Shown here: piece after piece, positions 11,958 to 16,110 of the stretch
Layout: each line of letters opens with the position of its first letter
How positions within the stretch are numbered: the first letter of the stretch is position 1
DNA from: an uncultured Clostridia bacterium
GTDB lineage: Bacteria > Bacillota > Clostridia > Acetivibrionales > CALMWN01
Assembly: GCA_937873555.1 (NCBI GenBank)
Contig: CALMWN010000004.1
Location: 1-16,110 of the forward strand
Length of the DNA: 16,110 nucleotides
Reading direction: 5' to 3'
Translations under genes and position numbers: made by a program
The notes under the pieces: generated by a model
What the model was told of the DNA's origin: nothing
Database searches by the model: none
Seen by the model: only the letters and a program-made list of their open reading frames with translations

Positions 11958-13106
11958 TTATCTCTTAATACTCAATTTTTTAAGAAATTTGCCTTCCTCC
12001 ACACTTGAGCCTTCCTCTATCCATATAAAGCCTCCGCATGTGTTCATTCTGTCTATTAACCCTCTATCTATCTTTTTATACTCATCTGCCATGCTTCCAG
12101 CAAGAGGAATATTTTTTTGCATTTCGGTCAGGCCCCCGATCATTACCTGCTTGTTGATAACTTTTTCCTTAACGTCAAGCAAATCTTGACGGGTCCTTCC
12201 TCCCCCCTTCATAAACCTAATATCTATTGACCGCGACCCTTTAGTATTGTTGATGGCATCAACGGGACGGTCCAGCAGTGGCCCGCAGGTATGAAAATGA
12301 CCTGCTCCGAACATTTCAAAAAGCCTCTCATTGTGCCCCTTACAGAATTTCTCATACAGCTCGGGGTTTATAACTGATATAAAGTCATCCCATATGATAA
12401 AATGTGGATTTTCATCATGATGGTAAGGACAGCCCACCAGTATGTCCTGTGGATTGAAACCGGCCTCCCTTATTGTCTGCTGCTGAGCTTTAACGGTTTC
12501 GATTATAGCATCGGTAATGATGCTCAACAGTTCGCTTACCAGTTCGGGATAATCATACATTGCATAAATAAGCTCTGTACCTTCCATAAGCTTTGAAGCC
12601 AGGCCGAACGGACTTTGATGGTCAAGGTACTGTATATATACCTCCCCTTCAGTTGCCTCCACAAAAAACTTCAGCCTCCTGAGACATTCCGGAAGCCATC
12701 CGTCCTTATACGGGTCCACTATCTTTTTCAACTTCGGCAGGTCTGCTTCAATATCCTTGATTACCCTGTTTTCGGTCCAGGGTGGAGAATCCTTTACGAC
12801 TCTTTGTTTTGCACCGAACATGGTCGGAATAATTCCCTCTCCCATTTCATACTGGTTAAAAACCGGTATCCTGTCACAATCCGGAAAAGCCTTGAATTGA
12901 TAGTTCAAAACATCAGTCCTTATCTGCAGCGTCTTTTCCATATCTTCTGCCATCCCCTCGCGGTAAAAGACCTTACCGTATTCGGGGTGGTAAATATTAT
13001 AAATAAAAGGTACCCTATCTGTCTCCCTGAATTCAAAGGCTGCATTTATCCTATCTTTTGCCTCTGCAACCCTATCCTTTGAATAATACACCTTATACCT
13101 GTTCAA
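11958..13106 (-). CDS. URO-D superfamily protein with methyltransferase-type zinc motif (H-x-C-(82)-C)
   Basis: This 382-residue cytoplasmic TIM-barrel protein of the uroporphyrinogen decarboxylase superfamily carries the zinc-ligand pattern of cobamide-dependent methyltransferases such as MtaA/MtbA. His272 and Cys274 lie in GHFHTCGP and Cys357 in MNTCGGFIW, 82 residues on. Other landmarks are AAFEFRETDRVPFIYN near 22-37 and LDHQSPFGLASKLMEG near 161-176. The start is TTG at 13106, eight bases after a strong AGGAGG; the frame is open further upstream, but that part overlaps the permease gene and lacks a site. It follows the two permease genes by 41 bases, so it belongs to the transport operon. 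No corrinoid protein or activase gene is in the window. Enzyme class is inferred; substrate is unknown. Confidence 0.83.
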   Translation of the reverse strand: MNRYKVYYSKDRVAEAKDRINAAFEFRETDRVPFIYNIYHPEYGKVFYREGMAEDMEKTLQIRTDVLNYQFKAFPDCDRIPVFNQYEMGEGIIPTMFGAKQRVVKDSPPWTENRVIKDIEADLPKLKKIVDPYKDGWLPECLRRLKFFVEATEGEVYIQYLDHQSPFGLASKLMEGTELIYAMYDYPELVSELLSIITDAIIETVKAQQQTIREAGFNPQDILVGCPYHHDENPHFIIWDDFISVINPELYEKFCKGHNERLFEMFGAGHFHTCGPLLDRPVDAINNTKGSRSIDIRFMKGGGRTRQDLLDVKEKVINKQVMIGGLTEMQKNIPLAGSMADEYKKIDRGLIDRMNTCGGFIWIEEGSSVEEGKFLKKLSIKR

Positions 13107-13147
13107 TGGTGAGTCCTCCTTTCTTAATACCCTTCTTTCCTTTACTG

Positions 13148-13990
13148 TCAGCCCTTCACCGCACCTGCTGTTAAGCCTTTTATAATATATCTTTGCATTG
13201 AAAAACCTATAATCAGCGTGGGTAATATAAGAATAGTACACGCTGCCATGGTCGCACCCCAGTTGAAAACGTCAAAGGCAATAAAGTCCATAGTCGCGAG
13301 AGGAGCAGTTTTCAGGTTCTTTCTTGTCAGAACAAGTGCAAAGAAAAAGTCATTCCAGCTGTAAATAAAAGTCAGGATTGCCGAGGCGGCTATCCCGGGC
13401 AGGGCTGAGGGACAAACAATCTTGTAGAAGGCTGTATACCAGTTACATCCATCCACCAGCGCCGATTCATCCAGAGACCTCGGTATTTGGGCAAAAAACC
13501 CCAAAAGCAGCCATATTTGGAATGGCAGGGCAAAGGTAACCATAGCGGCAAGCATCAGAGGATAGGTATCAATGGTACCCAGCTTCTGTCCCAGCACATA
13601 AAGGGGCAGTGCAAGGACAATATTGGGTATCATACGCGTTATGAGAATGCTTGAGGTTATTTTATTACTCCCCTTAAATTTGAATCTTGTGAATGAATAT
13701 GCGGCAGTAGTTGCACAAAACAGCGTAAGTATCGTTGTTATGAATGATATGGTAAAACTGTTGAATATTCCCTTTGCAAAGGCTTCATTCAAAAAAACCG
13801 CCTTAAAGTTCGTCATGGTAGGGATGAATAACCACTTTGGTGGAACAGAAAAAGCATCCTTCTGGAATTTAAAAGATGTAGAAACAGTTATATAGATTGG
13901 AAACAGAATTATAAACAGCATAACTGCTAGTGTCAGATAAAAAACTATATCATTTATAACTCTTCTTGCATTCATATTATAGCTCTCCAT
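13148..13990 (-). CDS. Carbohydrate ABC transporter permease, MalG type
   Basis: This 280-residue inner-membrane subunit is the partner of the MalF-type protein encoded 39 bases upstream. Six hydrophobic segments are visible, the first at about 14-36 (VFYLTLAVMLFIILFPIYI). FKFQKDAFSVPPKW is followed by the EAA-type cytoplasmic loop ESALVDGCNWYTAFYKIVCP at 175-194. FIYSWNDFFFALVLT and the C-terminal QRYIIKGLTAGAVKG are a MalG/LacG hallmark. The ATG at 13990 has AAGGAG eight bases ahead. Length is standard. It precedes the first URO-D-like gene. No ATPase gene is visible. Sugar specificity cannot be read from the sequence. Confidence 0.94.
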   Translation of the reverse strand: MESYNMNARRVINDIVFYLTLAVMLFIILFPIYITVSTSFKFQKDAFSVPPKWLFIPTMTNFKAVFLNEAFAKGIFNSFTISFITTILTLFCATTAAYSFTRFKFKGSNKITSSILITRMIPNIVLALPLYVLGQKLGTIDTYPLMLAAMVTFALPFQIWLLLGFFAQIPRSLDESALVDGCNWYTAFYKIVCPSALPGIAASAILTFIYSWNDFFFALVLTRKNLKTAPLATMDFIAFDVFNWGATMAACTILILPTLIIGFSMQRYIIKGLTAGAVKG

Positions 13991-14029
13991 CTATTTATCT
14001 CCTTTTACCAGTAATTCAATCACAGCCTG

Positions 14030-14971
14030 TCAGTCATTTCCCTGGTTGGTATTAAGCTGCTTGATCAATATACCACCAAAAGCCAGAATCAGGAAAACAA
14101 TTATTATGGCCAGTGAAGCACCGGAGCCGACCTTAAAATAGGTAAAGGACAGTTGGTAATCCAGCATTTGTATAGTTTTGGTCGAGTTCCCGGGTCCGCC
14201 CTGGGTCATAACATATATGGTGTTGAATGCCCTCAACGCATCCATTATTCTTATGATTAAGATTACCAGCCATACAGGCTTCAATAGAGGGATTATAACG
14301 TACCTTATAATTTGCCATTTGCTTGCTCCATCCACAGCGGCAGCTTCCTCCGGCTCTGATGGAAGTGCCTGCAGTCCGGCATATAGTACCAGAAAGACAA
14401 AAGAGGTTTGAAGCCATACGTCAATGGCTATTACCGAAGGCAGAGCAAACCTGACATCTCCGAGCCAGTTTGGTCCGGGTATTTTGAAAAATTTCAGGAA
14501 GTAGTTCAGATATCCGAAATCCGGAGCCAGAATGAATTTCAGAGTAATTCCCGAGGCAACCTGCGACATCATAATGGGAGCAAGCAGCACCGTTTGGACA
14601 AGCTTTTTGCAGTAGTACTCCCTATTGAGAAACAGCGCTAATGCAAATCCCAGCAACATTTCAATCAAAACAGACCAAAAGGTGAATTTTAACGTAATCA
14701 ATATTGAAGACCAAAAATCCTTGCTTTTTAACAATTCAGCATAATTGGCAAACCACACAAATTGTGCTCCCAGATGGGGCTTTAACAAGTTCCAGTCCTG
14801 CGCACTGAGCCAGAGCACATAGCATATGGGATATAATATTACTGTAATGAAAAGTGCAAGAGATGGGAGTAAAAATACGAATGGCACCAGCTTCTGCCTG
14901 TTATTCCAATCAAGCGGACTTCTGTCACCCGGTATTTGATTTCGACTGGCAACTGCATGCTTTATATCCAT
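14030..14971 (-). CDS. Carbohydrate ABC transporter permease, MalF/UgpA type
   Basis: This 313-residue inner-membrane subunit of a sugar importer has a polar N-terminus of about 28 residues. The first membrane segment follows (VPFVFLLPSLALFITVILYP, 29-48), with five more after it. The EAA loop EEAAAVDGASKWQIIRYVII lies at 208-227 and MTQGGPGNSTKTI comes after it, both typical of MalF/UgpA proteins. The start at 14971 follows AAAGGATG at seven bases. It is preceded by a hairpin and the solute-binding-protein gene and followed at 39 bases by the MalG-type subunit. It is only distantly similar to the permease at 242-1147, so the two transporters are not a recent duplication (judged by eye). Confidence 0.94.
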   Translation of the reverse strand: MDIKHAVASRNQIPGDRSPLDWNNRQKLVPFVFLLPSLALFITVILYPICYVLWLSAQDWNLLKPHLGAQFVWFANYAELLKSKDFWSSILITLKFTFWSVLIEMLLGFALALFLNREYYCKKLVQTVLLAPIMMSQVASGITLKFILAPDFGYLNYFLKFFKIPGPNWLGDVRFALPSVIAIDVWLQTSFVFLVLYAGLQALPSEPEEAAAVDGASKWQIIRYVIIPLLKPVWLVILIIRIMDALRAFNTIYVMTQGGPGNSTKTIQMLDYQLSFTYFKVGSGASLAIIIVFLILAFGGILIKQLNTNQGND

Positions 14972-15035
14972 AGCTTATCATCCTTTTTGCAGTTTTTATG
15001 ATAGATTTCAGAAGTAAAATTTTTTCGGTAAACCC

Positions 15036-15068
15036 AGTCAAAGAACAGGCATCGCCTGCTCTTTGACT
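15036..15068 (-). promoter_or_regulatory. Stem-loop after the solute-binding-protein gene (operon A)
   Basis: On the minus strand AGTCAAAGAGCAGGC (15068-15054) pairs over all 15 positions with GCCTGTTCTTTGACT (15050-15036), using one G-U pair and a three-base loop. The G-U position is a mismatch on the opposite strand, which supports minus-strand function. It starts 15 bases after the binding-protein stop and is not followed directly by U's. It probably protects the 3' end of the binding-protein message or lowers read-through to the permeases. Confidence 0.7.
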
Positions 15069-15083
15069 ATCTTACCATCATAT

Positions 15084-16110
15084 TTATTTTTTATAATATC
15101 CAGCCTTGTTGAGTATATCCTCCACTTGCTTTGCTGCATCGTCAAGCCCCTTTTTGGGCTCATACTGACCTGTTGCAACACCATTGATAATATTGCCCAT
15201 CAGGGTGATTATCTCAGGGATTTCAGGGATTGGCGGTCTTTCCTTGGCCTTGTCTATACTTTTATCCAGGGTATCCATTGCAGGGTTCATACCCTTGGCC
15301 TTTTCGGACTTGTTAATGGACTTCCAGGCGGTAGGATTGCCGCTTGAAAGCATCTTATACTTGGCTTCTTCCTTTGCATAAAAGCTGACAAATTCTCTTG
15401 CTTCCTTCTTGTTCTTCCCTGCCGACAATACGGAAGAGTACCATGCACCAAATCTCGGTATGGAGCCGCCCTTTCCTCCTGGAACAGGCGCGTAACCAAC
15501 TTTTCCGACCACCTGGCTCTTTTCCTTGTCATTTGCCATTGAAACGTAGGAAGGCCACATAATCATCATTGCAGTTTTTCCCTTAAGGAAGGAATCAACG
15601 GTTTCTTCATTCTGCCAGTTTACAGCTCCCTTCGGGTAAACTTCCTTTGCCAGCTTCACCCACATATTGAGCGCTGCAAGTCCATCCTCATTGTTGAATG
15701 TAGGCTTCCAGTTTTTATCAAAGTAATCGCCTCCGTGGGACCACAGGAAATAACTCCAGAAACTGCTTGACGCTTCGTTAGGACCTGTCGGCACAACTGC
15801 TCCGAACATGTCACCCTTGGTGAGCTTTTTAGCGGTATCATAAAATTCATCAAAAGTCGTGGGGACTTTTAAACTTTCCTGCTCAAAAATATCTTTGCGG
15901 TAGAACAAAATCATGGGAGCTGCAGACAGCGGCACACCGTAGTACTTGTCGTTTGCGCCCTTCATGTAGTACTTTGTTGATTCATAAATATCATTCAAAT
16001 CCCAGTTCTTTTCCTTGAACATGTCATCCAGAGGTTCCAGTGCTCCTGCCTTTGAATAGGGAATTACGTCGATTCCGGGAATCAACAGGATGTCATAATC
16101 CGAAGATTTC
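15084..16110 (-). CDS. Extracellular solute-binding protein of a sugar ABC transporter (partial, 5' end beyond right edge)
   Basis: This is the C-terminal 342 or so residues of a family-1 sugar-binding protein. The frame is open to the right edge, so the signal peptide and true start lie outside; an internal TTG at 16085 is not a real start. Visible hallmarks include SSDYDILLIPGIDVIPYSK at the domain boundary, GVPLSAAPMILFYRKDIFEQ and FLKGKTAMMIMWPSYVSMAN. GKVGYAPVPGGKG and a helical tail (KGLDDAAKQVEDILNKAGY) end the protein. It heads the second transport operon: hairpin, MalF, MalG, then two URO-D-like genes. It differs clearly from the binding protein at 1251-2570, so the ligands probably differ. 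Ligand unknown. Confidence 0.93.
   Translation of the reverse strand, partial: KSSDYDILLIPGIDVIPYSKAGALEPLDDMFKEKNWDLNDIYESTKYYMKGANDKYYGVPLSAAPMILFYRKDIFEQESLKVPTTFDEFYDTAKKLTKGDMFGAVVPTGPNEASSSFWSYFLWSHGGDYFDKNWKPTFNNEDGLAALNMWVKLAKEVYPKGAVNWQNEETVDSFLKGKTAMMIMWPSYVSMANDKEKSQVVGKVGYAPVPGGKGGSIPRFGAWYSSVLSAGKNKKEAREFVSFYAKEEAKYKMLSSGNPTAWKSINKSEKAKGMNPAMDTLDKSIDKAKERPPIPEIPEIITLMGNIINGVATGQYEPKKGLDDAAKQVEDILNKAGYYKK

Noticed and set aside
11704..12189. Plus-strand open frame of 161 codons
   Set aside because: It is antisense to both URO-D-like genes, has no ribosome site and an implausible composition.
10555..13106. HemE (haem biosynthesis) for either URO-D-like gene
   Set aside because: The HemE substrate-binding N-terminal signature is not visible, zinc-type Cys/His motifs are present instead, and no haem genes are nearby.
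13107..13241. N-terminal extension of the first URO-D-like protein into the permease gene
   Set aside because: The permease C-terminus (ending in GAVKG) is typical, and the AGGAGG site supports the TTG at 13106.
1..16110. CRISPR array or tandem repeat array
   Set aside because: I saw no regularly spaced direct repeats on either strand; the only repeats are inverted pairs and one 10-base direct repeat.

Overview
The window looks like part of a low-to-moderate G+C Firmicutes chromosome, most likely a saccharolytic member of the Clostridia. The basis is A/T-rich intergenic DNA, strong AGGAGG-type ribosome binding sites, a VTSC lipoprotein signal, and several protein types familiar from cellulolytic or gut Clostridia. 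This assignment is inference; no 16S gene or other phylogenetic marker is present. Every gene I can support lies on the minus strand, so transcription runs from high to low coordinates.

Region A (16110 to about 10555) is a carbohydrate-uptake operon. It holds a solute-binding protein (cut by the right edge), a MalF-type permease and a MalG-type permease. Two different members of the uroporphyrinogen decarboxylase (URO-D) / zinc methyltransferase superfamily follow. One has an H-x-C-(82)-C metal motif and the other a C-C-E...C motif at the same spacing. A 24-codon ORF of uncertain status lies between them.

Region B (about 10550 to 8570) is a scrap yard of accessory DNA. It contains unidentified and metallophosphoesterase gene remnants, an intact DUF1653 gene, and a HigB/HigA-like toxin-antitoxin pair whose toxin looks short. 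The pair's promoter is wrapped in an 18-bp inverted repeat. Next come an internally deleted IS481-type transposase, the 3' half of a tRNA (Thr-like) and a strong terminator. Together these suggest an old integration and decay site at a tRNA 3' end.

Region C (about 8520 to 6048) has a divergent Gfo/Idh/MocA-type oxidoreductase, preceded by several palindromes, and an aldo/keto reductase. A good intrinsic terminator ends it.

Region D (about 6032 to 1) is a second sugar-utilisation locus. It has a promoter, a LacI-family regulator, a large glycosyl-hydrolase-like enzyme (GHL6 type), a lipoprotein solute-binding protein, a MalF permease and a MalG permease cut by the left edge. LacI-type operators (TGCA-N2-CG core) lie before lacI and twice before the hydrolase, which points to autoregulation and local control. 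Both sugar operons have a stem-loop just after the solute-binding-protein gene, and operon D has a further G+C-rich stem-loop before it. No transporter ATPase lies in the window; it could be encoded elsewhere, as is common for this family.

The working picture is two sugar or glycoside uptake systems with intracellular processing enzymes, separated by a decayed mobile segment. The least explained part is the pairing of two URO-D-superfamily enzymes with a sugar importer.
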